The translations under genes and the position numbers were made by a program. This document shows positions 26,542 through 36,164 of a stretch of DNA of 64,000 nt, piece by piece. Source of the stretch: Halorhabdus sp. BNX81 (GTDB lineage Archaea > Halobacteriota > Halobacteria > Halobacteriales > Haloarculaceae); the NCBI RefSeq assembly GCF_029229925.1, contig NZ_CP107254.1, positions 1,674,001-1,738,000 on the forward strand. Direction: 5' to 3'. The notes under the pieces are model-generated. The model made no database searches. It had not been told where the DNA came from and saw only the letters and a list, made by a program, of their open reading frames with translations. Within the stretch, counting starts at the first letter, position 1. Each line of letters opens with the position of its first letter.

Positions 26542-27212
26542 ACGATCAATCGCACCTCCAGGACGTTGTACACAGACCCGTCGACGGCGTTGGGTACCGG
26601 GTAGTACCCGCTCTTTCCAGGCTGCGGATTCTTGGTAGGATGAGTATCATATTGCCATAGTTCGGCCGTCCCGGCCGAGTCAGCGGTCAGCGTCATGTTG
26701 TCATACAGCACGACGCGCTGTGACGCGATGACCGAGCCCGTCGAGGGCGTCCCCTGGGAGGCCATCGTCACCGACCCGGTTCCGTTCGAGGGATCGGGCT
26801 GCAAGTACGACACCTCCACGTTGTACAGCCGACCACGGGAGGTGAATGTCTCATTCAATATCTGCCCGAGTTCACCCGGAATCCGGGTGGTTCCGTAGCC
26901 GATGTCGGGGTTCACAGCGCCGCTAAACGTGCGTTGACTCTGTGACCAGTTTCGGACAAGTTCCGAGAGCGGTTCCTCCTCAGCCTGAGACGCGATCAAG
27001 AGGGTGTCCTCAGCCTCTTGCTGCAGATCGGTGCGGACTGATGAATCGATCGCGCCTCCGGTCGTTGGCGTGACGACGACGACCTGGACGGCATACAACA
27101 ACGCCGTGATGACGAGGATCGCGCCGATCAGGCCTTCGAGGGTAAACGCCTGTCCGCGGTCGCTCTCTCGTGACCGCTCCTGTCCGGCCGGTTTGTGGGT
27201 AGGCCCGGTCAT
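26535..27212 (-). CDS. Pilin-like protein of pil operon (DUF7288-like)
   Basis: Pilin-like protein of 225 residues. SDRGQAFTLEGLIGAILVITALLYAVQVVVV is the processing site and hydrophobic helix; the EGLIGAILV core is close to classical type IV pilin. The remainder is a predicted beta-rich extracellular domain. The ATG at 27212 is two bases after the previous stop; a GTG at 27221 could add three residues and overlap it. Confidence 0.75.
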   Translation of the reverse strand: MTGPTHKPAGQERSRESDRGQAFTLEGLIGAILVITALLYAVQVVVVTPTTGGAIDSSVRTDLQQEAEDTLLIASQAEEEPLSELVRNWSQSQRTFSGAVNPDIGYGTTRIPGELGQILNETFTSRGRLYNVEVSYLQPDPSNGTGSVTMASQGTPSTGSVIASQRVVLYDNMTLTADSAGTAELWQYDTHPTKNPQPGKSGYYPVPNAVDGSVYNVLEVRLIVW

Positions 27213-27214
27213 CG

Positions 27215-27688
27215 TTACCACACCTTGACGATCAATCGGTACGCTGGCTCGGTCGACCCGGGAACGTCGACGGAGACGATCCGACTCGACTTCCCAAATT
27301 CGTCACGCGTGACGGGGTCCCCAACCATGGCGACCGGGGCCGACCCGTCGAGATATTCGACGGTAACGTTCAGATGCATCGACGAGCCGACGCCGAACCG
27401 ATCTTTCAGGTCGGTCGTCGAGAGGCTGAACAGCGCCATTGCGTTGGTTCCATTCAACGTGTTCGGCTCTGCCGGCATCGAGAGATTCGACACGATGGTC
27501 GATGTGACCCGATCAGCGGCTGCCTGTTCATCGCCGCCGACAGACGACTCGAACGGCGTCAACAGTCCCGGAATGAGCGACAGCACGAGGACGAACCCGA
27601 GCATGAAGATACTGATTCCGAGGACGAAATCCTGTAACGTCTGTCCGCGGGTATCCATCGGTCGCTGTCTTCCCTGGTCTTGCCCCAT
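27215..27688 (-). CDS. Pilin-like protein of pil operon (DUF7287-like)
   Basis: Small pilin-like protein of 157 residues, the first subunit gene after pilC. DTRGQTLQDFVLGISIFMLGFVLVLSLIPG is the predicted signal and helix. The short extracellular region has few distinguishing marks (SSMHLNVTVEYLDG). One base separates it from pilC, so it is in the same transcript. By position and size it could be a core or initiating subunit, which is inference. Confidence 0.75.
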   Translation of the reverse strand: MGQDQGRQRPMDTRGQTLQDFVLGISIFMLGFVLVLSLIPGLLTPFESSVGGDEQAAADRVTSTIVSNLSMPAEPNTLNGTNAMALFSLSTTDLKDRFGVGSSMHLNVTVEYLDGSAPVAMVGDPVTRDEFGKSSRIVSVDVPGSTEPAYRLIVKVW

Positions 27689-27689
27689 G

Positions 27690-29732
27690 TTACCCCCCCA
27701 CAGCTATCCACACCACGAGCGAGACGGTCATCAGCGCGACGGCGTATTTCAACCCGGAGATGATCCGGACGTTCCGGATATACCCGGCGATGACGGCCGA
27801 GAAGATGGCCTGCAACGAGACGGCGTGGAAGAACAGCATCGACAGCATGTCGTTGCTGGGCATGCTCGAACCGAAGTCCTGGCCACCCATCGCCTCCCCG
27901 CCGGAGCTGGCGGTCTGCTGGGAGAGGCCGGCCATCGTCTCGAAGAACTGGACTTTGAGCATGGCGATGACACCGAGCAGCGTCAGGAACGTCATGATGA
28001 TGATGACGACCTGCATCCGTGTCCGTGACTTACGATCCCGGTCGATGTCGTCCTGGTTCTCGCTCGCCTGGGCAGCCGTCGAGAGGACGTCTTGAATCTG
28101 GTTCGAGGCCTCCTGGGCCTCGCTAATGAGCTTGACCGTCCGACTGAGTCGTGGGACGTGATACTTGTTGTTGAATTCCCGGAGTGCCTGCTTGAGGTTC
28201 GTCCCGTAGTTGACCTTCCGGTGCATGATCGAGAACTCGTCAGCCAATCGGCCGGATGAGGTCTGGGCGACGATATTCAGCGATTCAAGCAGGGTCATCC
28301 CGGTCTCGTTTGCGCTTGAGAGTTTCCGAAGGTTCTCCGAGAGCTTCCCAATGACCGACCGACGATAGCGGACGTTCCATTCGTGGAAGATGGCCAGCGG
28401 AATGAAATTGATATACGCCGGCATATACAGCCAGAAAAACGTCCCCTGGAGCGGATTAGACTGCATTCCCGCCAGGGAGGTGGGTGCCCAGCCAATCACG
28501 ACGGTGAACACGAGCGCAACCAGCGTTATGGGAATCGTCACCGCCAGCACGTATGGCGGGTTGTCGCGCAGGAAAATGTGGGGCGCTCGCAGTATCTCGA
28601 TCACCTGATGGGTCCCCTCCCGGCTGTTGATCCGATCGAAAATGCTGTAACTTCCGGTGTACTGCTCGATCAGGCCGAGACTGAAGAGGTTGGTCTCACC
28701 TTCGATCTGGGCGCGCTTTTTCGGGTCGTCCGGGAGCAAGAAGCCGTTGCTGCTTTCGTCCGAGGTAACCGTCGAGACGAGCACGAGGAACGCGACGTTG
28801 ATCATCGGGATCAGCCCGTAGACAGTGATGTACATGAGATCGGTACTCGCGTTGCCCATCATGCTCATGACGACGAGGATGATGATCAACAAAAGCGGGA
28901 ACAAAGACAGCGTCATGTACATCTCCCCGAACAGTTCGAGGGTTTCGAGCATGCGCTGTTGTTCCTGTTTGCTCGTGCGCATGTACTTGTTCTTCTGATC
29001 TTCGAGGAACGACGTCATGTCCCCGCCGGAGTCGACGATCGAGAGCATGTCCGTCAGGAACTGACTCAGCTCGTCGCTCGGCGTCTGGATCGCTTGATTG
29101 CGAATCGCCGTCCGGTAGTCCGTGTCGAAGTAGGTCGTCTCCAGGACGATACTCTGGAACTCCTTTGCGACCTCGCCGTAGGTGTCGTCAGCCGCCGCGA
29201 TCGCTTCGAGGATATCGAGTTGGTTGAGCCCGCCGACCGACAACGCGTACATGAACGAGACCGCATCGGAAAGCATGACGTTGATCTCACGCTCGCGAGC
29301 ACTCGCCCGGAAGTAGGGAATCGAAACGAGCGAACCGAACCCGACCGCAAACCCGATCGTCCCGAAAAACAGTCCCGAGACGATCATCAGGAACGGAAGC
29401 TTGAGTGCCTGGACTATCGGGAGAATACCCTCGGGGAGTCCAAGCCCAAGAAACGACGGCATTTCGCCGGCAAATAGCGTCGCCACGAGGAGGTAGCCAA
29501 GCAGCATGCCGACGAGCCACAGTGATGTTCCCGCGATCGTGCCCACGGCCAGGGCCCGTGAAAGGAACATCTCGACGTTATCTGCCATGCGCGCTTCCGC
29601 CAGTTTCGTCTCGACGTTGGCGACGAAGTCACCGTCCTCGTCGAACAGGCGGCCAAAGAGGGGATAAAACATGTCGCCAAGGCCCCCGGACTCACCGATG
29701 GGTGACCCCCCGCGTCGCGTCTCGAGACTCAT
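27690..29732 (-). CDS. pilC: PilC/TadC-like type IV pilus membrane platform protein
   Basis: Inner-membrane platform of 680 residues for pilus assembly, belonging to the type II secretion F / TadC group. It has two halves, each with a cytoplasmic helical bundle followed by hydrophobic segments (for example LLLIIILVVMSMMG and VVIIIMTFLTLLGVIAML), and an N-terminal membrane pair around residues 60-140. This duplicated layout is usual for archaeal PilC/ArlJ relatives. The start codon overlaps the pilB stop as ATGA, showing translational coupling to its motor. Confidence 0.9.
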   Translation of the reverse strand: MSLETRRGGSPIGESGGLGDMFYPLFGRLFDEDGDFVANVETKLAEARMADNVEMFLSRALAVGTIAGTSLWLVGMLLGYLLVATLFAGEMPSFLGLGLPEGILPIVQALKLPFLMIVSGLFFGTIGFAVGFGSLVSIPYFRASAREREINVMLSDAVSFMYALSVGGLNQLDILEAIAAADDTYGEVAKEFQSIVLETTYFDTDYRTAIRNQAIQTPSDELSQFLTDMLSIVDSGGDMTSFLEDQKNKYMRTSKQEQQRMLETLELFGEMYMTLSLFPLLLIIILVVMSMMGNASTDLMYITVYGLIPMINVAFLVLVSTVTSDESSNGFLLPDDPKKRAQIEGETNLFSLGLIEQYTGSYSIFDRINSREGTHQVIEILRAPHIFLRDNPPYVLAVTIPITLVALVFTVVIGWAPTSLAGMQSNPLQGTFFWLYMPAYINFIPLAIFHEWNVRYRRSVIGKLSENLRKLSSANETGMTLLESLNIVAQTSSGRLADEFSIMHRKVNYGTNLKQALREFNNKYHVPRLSRTVKLISEAQEASNQIQDVLSTAAQASENQDDIDRDRKSRTRMQVVIIIMTFLTLLGVIAMLKVQFFETMAGLSQQTASSGGEAMGGQDFGSSMPSNDMLSMLFFHAVSLQAIFSAVIAGYIRNVRIISGLKYAVALMTVSLVVWIAVGG

Positions 29733-32257
29733 TCCTCTTCGACCCCGTCGGAGCCTGCCTTGGGCACGAACCGGCCGAAGTCGACGTCATCGTCATCGTC
29801 CTTGGCGCTCCCGTCGTCACTGTCGACATCGGTCAGTGCGCTCACGATGTCCGTCCGGGCCTGCTCCTTATAGCGGTCGAACAGCGGCGTGGCGTTTTCG
29901 AGGACATCCTCGGCCTCCGTCAATAGCTCGTCCGGCGGATCCGGTCGCGGAACCATCTCCTCTTTGGCCGGGTCGACCGTGATCTGGACGGATTCCATTT
30001 CCCGGAGGTCCTCCAGGCTGTGATCGAGTTGATCGTTGGCGATCAGCGTCATGATCGTCTTTGGATCGTTGATGAACGCCTGCAGCGTCGCGGCCACCTC
30101 GGTGTAGGTGTTCAGGCCCTGCTCGATGAGATACGCGAGGACGACCTTCCGCATGAACAGTTCCTCGTCGAGGGTGTCCTGGTCCCACCCGCGGTCGAAC
30201 TTGATCTCCTCTAAGGTGCTCGAAGAGCCCATCTGGAGGAACTCGTCGGACTCGGCCTGCCACTGGTAGACGTCCCTGACGTTGATTTCGTCGTTTTCCG
30301 GGGAGTACTCGTTGATCTCGGTCAACGTCTTGTTCCGGCGGACCTTCCGACCCTGCACCCGGGTCTGGGTCTGGATCGAAACCAGATCCAGCGCCGTAAA
30401 CAGCGTCTTCGAGACGTTGATCGGGTCGGTCGTGAACCGTTTGATGACCTCGCCGACCGTGTCGGCGTGGAACGTCGAGTAGCCGGTGTGACCGGTCGAC
30501 ATGACCTGGAAGAGGTCACGCCCTTCCTCGCCACGGACCTCGCCCATGACGATGTAGTCCGGGCGCTGGCGGAGCGCGGCCTCCAGCAGGTCGAACTCGT
30601 CGATGTCCCCTTGCTCATCCTCGCCGAAGGAAGGCCGGGTCACCGAGGCGACCCAGTTGCGCTGGGGGAGTTCGACCTCGCGGGTGTCCTCGATCGAGAC
30701 GATCTTGGCGTTGCTGGGGATGAAAAGCGAGATAGCGTTCAGCGAGGTCGTCTTCCCCGACGCCGTGCCGCCCGCGAAGATCATCGACTTGTTGTTCTCG
30801 ATGGCAAGCCAGAGAAACGCCATCTCGTCCAGGGAGAACGTGTTCCAGTTGATGAGGTCGACCGGCGTGAACGGAACGTCCTTGAACTGACGGATCGTGT
30901 AGTTGGTCCCGTGATCGGAGACCTCCCGTCCCAGGGTGAGCTGGGCACGCGAGCCGTCGGGCAGCGTCGCGTCGACCTGCGGCTGGCGCTTTGAGATACC
31001 TTTCCCTGATCGCTGTGCGAGTTTCACCACGAAGTCGTCGAGGTCGCTCTCGCCGTGCTCGACGTTGGTGATGATCTGCTCGTAGTCGGTGTGGTAGGCG
31101 AACACCCGGGAGTTGTACCCGTCACACGAGATGTCCTCGACGTTGATGTCGTGTTTGATCGGGTCGATCTTGCTGTAACCGATGTAATCACGCTTGAGCA
31201 AGTATAGCAGCTTCTCGACCTGGTATTCCGAGAGGGTGTCGGGGTCCTCTTCGAGGATCGCCGGTTCCGGTCGCGCCGCAATCCCGTCGAGCCCATCCGA
31301 TTCCTCGGCTGGTTCGATTGCCTGTGTCTCGGTATCCATTCCCACGAGCTGTTTGAGCCAGTCTGTCGATCCCGTTCCCGACTCGATATTGTCGTCGTAC
31401 ACGTCGTAGCGCTGCAGTAAATCCTGGGCCTCGCGTTCGATGACGGCGGCGCGATCGGCGTCCTCGTCTTCGACCCCGACGCCCTCTTCGGCGTACTTGA
31501 TCGCCGTCTTGAGTTTGTTCCCGAGGAACTCCTTTAATTCGCGCTCGATGTCGTTGAGCGCCGGTTCGACGACGTAGTACTTGCGTTCGTTCTCCTTTTT
31601 CGAATGAAAGAGGACGACACAGGCGTAGGGCTTGTTGACCCAGTAGCGCTCGACTTCCTCGAAGTGACGCTTCTTTTCCATCGGGACGGCCCGTTCGAGG
31701 TCGTAGCGATTGACGACCGTCGTGTTCCCCTCGACCGTCGAGAAGAACGCGTCCTCGTCTAACTCCTCGTTGACGTCGACGGTTCGCTCCTCGACGAGGT
31801 CTTTCAATTCACTCGCGCGGTTCTGGCCATGACTCAGGCGTCCCTCCGTCTCGTCGGGATCAAACCCGAGGTGTTGGCTTTTGTCGAAGGGGATTTTCTC
31901 CCCGTCCGTCCGTGGGTGGGACCCGTCGGCGTCGTAATAGTACTCCTGTTTGAAATGTTCCCAGAGATACGTCCCCTTGACGACCGGGGTGGTCTCGGGA
32001 TCGAGGAACGCCTGCCAGTGGGTATTCAGGGTTCTGGCGTCACTCGCCCGCGCCGTGAGAAGGTCGGCAGTCCGGTGTGGGTCGAATCCGAGGTACTCGC
32101 TCCGGTCGAACGCACCGCCGTCGTGGAACTCACGCCGAAAATCCACCCAATCATAGGCGTCTTCGTCGTCAGTTTGGTCGTCGTCGCTGTCCCCAAGCAG
32201 CGAGGTGGCACGAGAGCGAAGCTTATCGCCCCCACCATCTTTGTCATCAATTGCCAT
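29729..32257 (-). CDS. pilB: PilB-like type IV pilus assembly ATPase
   Basis: Cytoplasmic motor ATPase of 842 residues that drives pilus assembly. Walker A FAGGTASGKTT lies near residue 495, the Asp box and Walker B-like RPDYIVMGEVRGEEG near 570, and the His box in GHTGYSTFHADT. A long N-terminal region (about 450 residues) with an acidic leader precedes the GspE/VirB11-type core, as in haloarchaeal PilB proteins. It is the first gene of a seven-gene run with overlaps or one- to two-base gaps. I choose ATG 32257; a GTG at 32275 is possible, but the T-rich box at 32281-32289 is 25-30 bases before 32257. Confidence 0.92.
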   Translation of the reverse strand: MAIDDKDGGGDKLRSRATSLLGDSDDDQTDDEDAYDWVDFRREFHDGGAFDRSEYLGFDPHRTADLLTARASDARTLNTHWQAFLDPETTPVVKGTYLWEHFKQEYYYDADGSHPRTDGEKIPFDKSQHLGFDPDETEGRLSHGQNRASELKDLVEERTVDVNEELDEDAFFSTVEGNTTVVNRYDLERAVPMEKKRHFEEVERYWVNKPYACVVLFHSKKENERKYYVVEPALNDIERELKEFLGNKLKTAIKYAEEGVGVEDEDADRAAVIEREAQDLLQRYDVYDDNIESGTGSTDWLKQLVGMDTETQAIEPAEESDGLDGIAARPEPAILEEDPDTLSEYQVEKLLYLLKRDYIGYSKIDPIKHDINVEDISCDGYNSRVFAYHTDYEQIITNVEHGESDLDDFVVKLAQRSGKGISKRQPQVDATLPDGSRAQLTLGREVSDHGTNYTIRQFKDVPFTPVDLINWNTFSLDEMAFLWLAIENNKSMIFAGGTASGKTTSLNAISLFIPSNAKIVSIEDTREVELPQRNWVASVTRPSFGEDEQGDIDEFDLLEAALRQRPDYIVMGEVRGEEGRDLFQVMSTGHTGYSTFHADTVGEVIKRFTTDPINVSKTLFTALDLVSIQTQTRVQGRKVRRNKTLTEINEYSPENDEINVRDVYQWQAESDEFLQMGSSSTLEEIKFDRGWDQDTLDEELFMRKVVLAYLIEQGLNTYTEVAATLQAFINDPKTIMTLIANDQLDHSLEDLREMESVQITVDPAKEEMVPRPDPPDELLTEAEDVLENATPLFDRYKEQARTDIVSALTDVDSDDGSAKDDDDDVDFGRFVPKAGSDGVEEE

Positions 32258-32279
32258 TGCCCTATGTTCTCTCACTCAT

Positions 32280-32290
32280 ACGAAAAAAGC
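32280..32290 (-). promoter_or_regulatory. Putative promoter of the pil operon
   Basis: On the minus strand GCTTTTTTCG lies 25-30 bases before the pilB ATG, the usual TATA position for a leaderless message. It is less perfect than a canonical TATA box. Confidence 0.4.
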
Positions 32291-32368
32291 TTACGTAAGA
32301 CGGATGTCACGTCCGCGTCAGACAGGCCGTATTTTCGGGTCGTCGATTAGCACCACCTAAAAGATCAG

Positions 32369-33514
32369 TCAGGAAATGAACGTCTCAAAGCGAGCCAACG
32401 CCTCTTTTAGATCGCCTAACCCCGTCGCGTAGGACACCCGGAGGTGCCCCTCGCCACCCTCGCCGAAGACGTTCCCCGGGACGACCGCGACACCTTCTTC
32501 CTCGAGGAGCGCTTCGGCAAAGGCCTCGCTATCGTCCCACGGTGACTCCGGGAAGGCATAGAAGGCCCCGCTCACGGGGAAGCAATCGACACCCATCTCC
32601 TCGAACCGGGAGAGGACGAACCGGCGTCGCCGGTTGTACTGGTTGCGCATCTCGACGACGTCGTCCTCGCAGCGTTCCAGCGCCTCGATGGCCGCATACT
32701 GGGGCGTGGTCGGTGCCGACAGCATCGTGTACTGGTGGATGCGGTTCATCGCCGCGATCACGTCCGGGGGCCCCATCGCATAGCCCAGCCGAAGGCCGGT
32801 CATGGCGTAGGCCTTCGAAAAGCCGTTGAACACGATGGTCCGTTCGCGCATGCCGGGTAACGTCGCGATCGAGGTGTGGTCGTGTTCGTAACTCAACTGG
32901 GCGTAGACCTCGTCGCTCAGGACCGTGAGATCGTGCTCGCGGGCGAACTCGGCGACCGGTTGGAGTTCCGCCCGGGTCATCGTCGCCCCGGTGGGATTGT
33001 TCGGGTAGTTCATGACGAGCACGTCGGCCGCGGCCGCCCCACTCGCTTCGAGGACATCCCACGTCAGTTTGAAATCGTCCTCCCGGCGGGTGACCACGTC
33101 GAGCGGGTCGCCGCCGGCGAAGATCGCGCCCGGGACGTAGGAGATATACGCCGGCTGGGCCACGGCGACGGTGTCACCGGGATCGACGATCGCCCGCAGG
33201 GCCAGGTCGACGGCCTCGCTGACGCCCGTCGTCACCAGGATCTCGTCGTCGGGATCGTACGCGAGGTCGAAGTGGTCGTCGACGTGGCCGGCGATCGCCT
33301 CACGGAGTTCGAGTTTGCCCCGGTTTGCCGTGTAGGAGGTCTTGCCCTGTTCCAGGGAGGCGATGGCCGCTTCCCGGGCACTCCAGGGCGCGGAGAAGTC
33401 CGGTTCGCCCACGCCCAGGGAGATGATGTCGTCCTTCTGCTCGGCGAGTTCGAAGAAGCGTCGGATACCCGACGGTGGAATCGTCCGGGCGCGCTCGGAT
33501 AGCTCGATGGTCAT
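32369..33514 (-). CDS. Class I/II pyridoxal-phosphate aminotransferase
   Basis: Aminotransferase of 381 residues, fold type I. PLP lysine is in VFNGFSKAYAMTGLRLG; NYPNNPTGA, DEVYAQLSY and LRVSYATG are the usual cofactor and substrate contacts. It most resembles archaeal aspartate/aromatic aminotransferases; exact substrate is uncertain. The ATG at 33514 overlaps the end of the Lrp gene by four bases, so regulator and enzyme are co-translated. The open frame continues upstream, but only as a shadow of the Lrp gene. Confidence 0.9.
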   Translation of the reverse strand: MTIELSERARTIPPSGIRRFFELAEQKDDIISLGVGEPDFSAPWSAREAAIASLEQGKTSYTANRGKLELREAIAGHVDDHFDLAYDPDDEILVTTGVSEAVDLALRAIVDPGDTVAVAQPAYISYVPGAIFAGGDPLDVVTRREDDFKLTWDVLEASGAAAADVLVMNYPNNPTGATMTRAELQPVAEFAREHDLTVLSDEVYAQLSYEHDHTSIATLPGMRERTIVFNGFSKAYAMTGLRLGYAMGPPDVIAAMNRIHQYTMLSAPTTPQYAAIEALERCEDDVVEMRNQYNRRRRFVLSRFEEMGVDCFPVSGAFYAFPESPWDDSEAFAEALLEEEGVAVVPGNVFGEGGEGHLRVSYATGLGDLKEALARFETFIS

Positions 33515-33999
33515 GGTGAGATCGAGAGACGGTCGTCCTCGTCGCCGTCCCCGAATTCGATGCCGCTCTCCTTGTAGGAGTCCATCACGTAGTGGGTGAC
33601 GGTCTGGGTGATCTCGGGGATCGGCGCGACCTTCTCGCTGATGAACCACGACACCTCGCTCATCGAGTCGCCCTCGACCTCCATGAGGAAGTCGTAGTCG
33701 CCGCTCATCAGCCGCAGTGTCGTGACTTCCGGGAACTTGGCGATCCGATCGGCGATGTCGCCGTAGCTGGTCTCCCGGTCTAAGGTGACGTTGAGTTCGA
33801 CCGTCGCACGGACGCGCTCGCGGTCGAGACCGTTCCAGTCGACGACGGCCTGGTAGCCCCGGAGTGCGCCGGCCGCTTCGAGATCCGCGATCGTCTCCTC
33901 GACGGCGTCTTCGTCCATGTCCGCCATCCGCGCCAGCTCGGTCGTCGAGTAGCGGGCGTTCTCTCGGAGTAACTCCAGGAGTTCGTCGCGACTGTCCAT
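33511..33999 (-). CDS. Lrp/AsnC-family regulator coupled to aminotransferase
   Basis: Transcription regulator of 162 residues. Residues about 1-55 form the winged helix (LLELLRENARYSTTELARMADM, then DAVEETIADLEAAGAL); residues about 70-150 are the RAM/AsnC ligand domain (LNVTLDRETSYGDI, TTLRLMSGDYDFLMEVEG). Its 3' end overlaps the aminotransferase start, so it likely controls amino-acid metabolism including that gene, perhaps sensing the product. Confidence 0.9.
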   Translation of the reverse strand: MDSRDELLELLRENARYSTTELARMADMDEDAVEETIADLEAAGALRGYQAVVDWNGLDRERVRATVELNVTLDRETSYGDIADRIAKFPEVTTLRLMSGDYDFLMEVEGDSMSEVSWFISEKVAPIPEITQTVTHYVMDSYKESGIEFGDGDEDDRLSISP

Positions 34000-34105
34000 A
34001 CACGGGATCCGGCGAGGATGGCCAATAAGGTTTGCTGTCTCATACGGGCCCGCGTGGCGACCGGAGACCGTCGGTTTAAGGTGCCGACTGCCCTACCCGT
34101 CGAGC

Positions 34106-34420
34106 ATGCAGCAGGCTAATCACTCGCCCTCCGGCTGGGAGTTCGTCGCGACCAGGGAGGCCGCCGCGTCGCTTATCCGTGCCACAGTCGAGCTCGATCC
34201 GGACGAACACGTCACCCGCTCGGAGCTCGCGACGGCGGCCGACGTCCCGATGAAGCGACTATACCTCGAAGACACGGTCTCCGAGCTCGTCGACCTCGGC
34301 GTCCTCGAAGCCGTCGACTCCGAGTCCGAGCCCGTCTATACGGTCAACGAGGGGAGCGAGGTCCTCGAAGCCGCGGCCCGCTTCGAGGAGATGGCGACCG
34401 AACGGCTCGTCGGGGACTGA
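34106..34420 (+). CDS. Small winged-helix protein, function unknown
   Basis: Protein of 104 residues with a probable winged helix-turn-helix at about residues 18-80 (AAASLIRATVELDPDEHVTRSELAT, then VSELVDLGVLEAVD). It may regulate transcription, but no target is evident. It diverges from the Lrp/aminotransferase pair and precedes the redoxin gene by 58 bases. Confidence 0.65.
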   Translation: MQQANHSPSGWEFVATREAAASLIRATVELDPDEHVTRSELATAADVPMKRLYLEDTVSELVDLGVLEAVDSESEPVYTVNEGSEVLEAAARFEEMATERLVGD

Positions 34421-34478
34421 CGTTGCTCGCCGGTGACTCCACGTTTTTGTATGCCGGGCCAGTAACTGTCATCGACTC

Positions 34479-35060
34479 ATGACTGCACTCGACTCCGAAC
34501 GCGAGGCCATCGAACGCGGCGAGGTTGCCCCGGACTTCGAACTCCCCGGAACCGACGGCGAGACCCACGCCCTCGCGGACTTTACCGACCACAAGGCCGT
34601 GCTGGTGGTGTTCACCTGCAATCACTGCCCGTACGCCAAAGCGAAGTTCGACCCGCTGAACGAACTGGCGGCCGAATACGACGACCTCGCAGTCGTCGGC
34701 ATCAATGCCAACGATAGCGACGAGTATCCCGATGACTCCTTCGAGAAGATGGTCGAACTCGTCGAGGACGGCACGATCGCCTACGACGCGTACCTCCGTG
34801 ACGAATCCCAAGATGTCGCCCGCGCGTATGGCGCAGTCTGTACGCCCGACCCATTCCTGCTGGAAAACGACGGCGGCGAGTTCCGGCTGGCCTACCACGG
34901 CCGGATCGACGACGCGATGAGTCCCGACGCGGAACCGACGACCTTCGAGATGCGAGCCGTCGTCGAGGATCTGCTCGCCGGCCGGGAACTCACCGACGAG
35001 TTCCGGCCCTCGCGCGGGTGCAACATCAAGTGGACGGACGGCAGCGTCCGGCCCGAGTGA
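34479..35060 (+). CDS. Thioredoxin-fold redoxin, peroxiredoxin-like
   Basis: Protein of 193 residues with a thioredoxin fold of the AhpC/TSA-like type. The active-site region VFTCNHCPYAKAKFDPL carries a CxxC, as in the PRX_like1 group, with a later VCTPDPFLLENDG. It is probably a disulphide reductase or peroxidase in the cytoplasm; no signal peptide. Single gene, ending about 90 bases before the MscS start. Confidence 0.88.
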   Translation: MTALDSEREAIERGEVAPDFELPGTDGETHALADFTDHKAVLVVFTCNHCPYAKAKFDPLNELAAEYDDLAVVGINANDSDEYPDDSFEKMVELVEDGTIAYDAYLRDESQDVARAYGAVCTPDPFLLENDGGEFRLAYHGRIDDAMSPDAEPTTFEMRAVVEDLLAGRELTDEFRPSRGCNIKWTDGSVRPE

Positions 35061-35151
35061 GCGTCCCCGACCGCGGAAGGTGCCCGACTCCAGACGACGG
35101 TCGCCGCCCCGCAGGGCAACGGTTTTCCCGCTGCCCTGTGAGTCACGGTGT

Positions 35152-36096
35152 GTGACGCGACGACTTCCGTACGCGCTCGTCTTCCTTGCGGTCGCCAGCG
35201 CGAGTTCCGCTCTCGCCGTCGGTCGGATCGGCGTGCCGTGGTTCGACCCGGCCGGGGAAGCCTTGTTCGTGGAGGCGCTGACGATCGTCACGATCCTCTC
35301 GGCTGCCTTCGGCGGCTACTGGCTCGTCCTGGCGTATCTCTCGGGCCACGCTGTGGACAAGCGCCGCCGACACGACGCCCGGAACGTGCTTCGACTCACC
35401 TTCGGGATCGTCGCGACCGTCGCGACGCTGGGCGCGCTGACCGACCAGTGGGTCGGCATGCTCGTCTCGCTGGGTGTCGTCGGCTTCGCGGTCACCTTCG
35501 CCCTTCAACAGCCCCTGTTCTCGCTGATCGGCTGGTTCTACATCCTGGTCAACCGCCCCTACCAGGTCGGCGACCGGATCGCCATCGAGGACACCCGTGG
35601 GGATGTCGTCTCGATCGGCTTTTTCGTCACTGAGGTCTGGGAGATCGACGGCGACCTGGTCTCCACGAACCAGCCGTCGGGCCGGATCATCACCGTCCCG
35701 AACAGCGTCGTCCTCTCGAGTCACGTCGTCAACTTCTACGGCGAGGGGGTTCCCTACGTCTGGAATGAACTGTCCATCCAGGTGGCCTACGAGACCGATC
35801 TCGACTACGCGACCGAGGTGATGATCGCGGTCGCGGACGAACACCTCGGCGAGGAGATGGCCAACGAGATCACGAACTACCGCGATCGCCTCGCCGAGAC
35901 CCCGGTCGAACTTGACGTGACCGAGGAGCCGACGGTCAACGTTCGACAGGCGGAGTCCTGGGTGGAGTTGCGCCTGCGATATCTCGTCCACCCGCGCCGG
36001 GGAACCCGTGCCCGGAACGCGATGTACGAGACGATTTTGGAGCGGTTCAACGACAACCCAGATCGCGTGGCGTTCCCGGTCAGCCGGAGTCGGTAA
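35152..36096 (+). CDS. Mechanosensitive ion channel (MscS family)
   Basis: Osmotic safety channel of 314 residues. Three hydrophobic helices (about residues 5-25, 40-65, 80-125), the last being the pore helix GVVGFAVTFALQQPLFSLIGWFY, then the beta domain (YQVGDRIAIEDTRGDVVSIGFF, IITVPNSVVLSSHVVNF) and a mixed C-terminal domain. The start is the GTG at 35152, directly before the first helix; an ATG 24 codons upstream would add basic, unconvincing residues. Confidence 0.9.
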   Translation: MTRRLPYALVFLAVASASSALAVGRIGVPWFDPAGEALFVEALTIVTILSAAFGGYWLVLAYLSGHAVDKRRRHDARNVLRLTFGIVATVATLGALTDQWVGMLVSLGVVGFAVTFALQQPLFSLIGWFYILVNRPYQVGDRIAIEDTRGDVVSIGFFVTEVWEIDGDLVSTNQPSGRIITVPNSVVLSSHVVNFYGEGVPYVWNELSIQVAYETDLDYATEVMIAVADEHLGEEMANEITNYRDRLAETPVELDVTEEPTVNVRQAESWVELRLRYLVHPRRGTRARNAMYETILERFNDNPDRVAFPVSRSR

Positions 36097-36164
36097 CCCC
36101 GGACATTCGTGATCGCTCTCGAATGACCGACGCCATTTTGGTATGCGTGGCCCCAAAGAGACGT

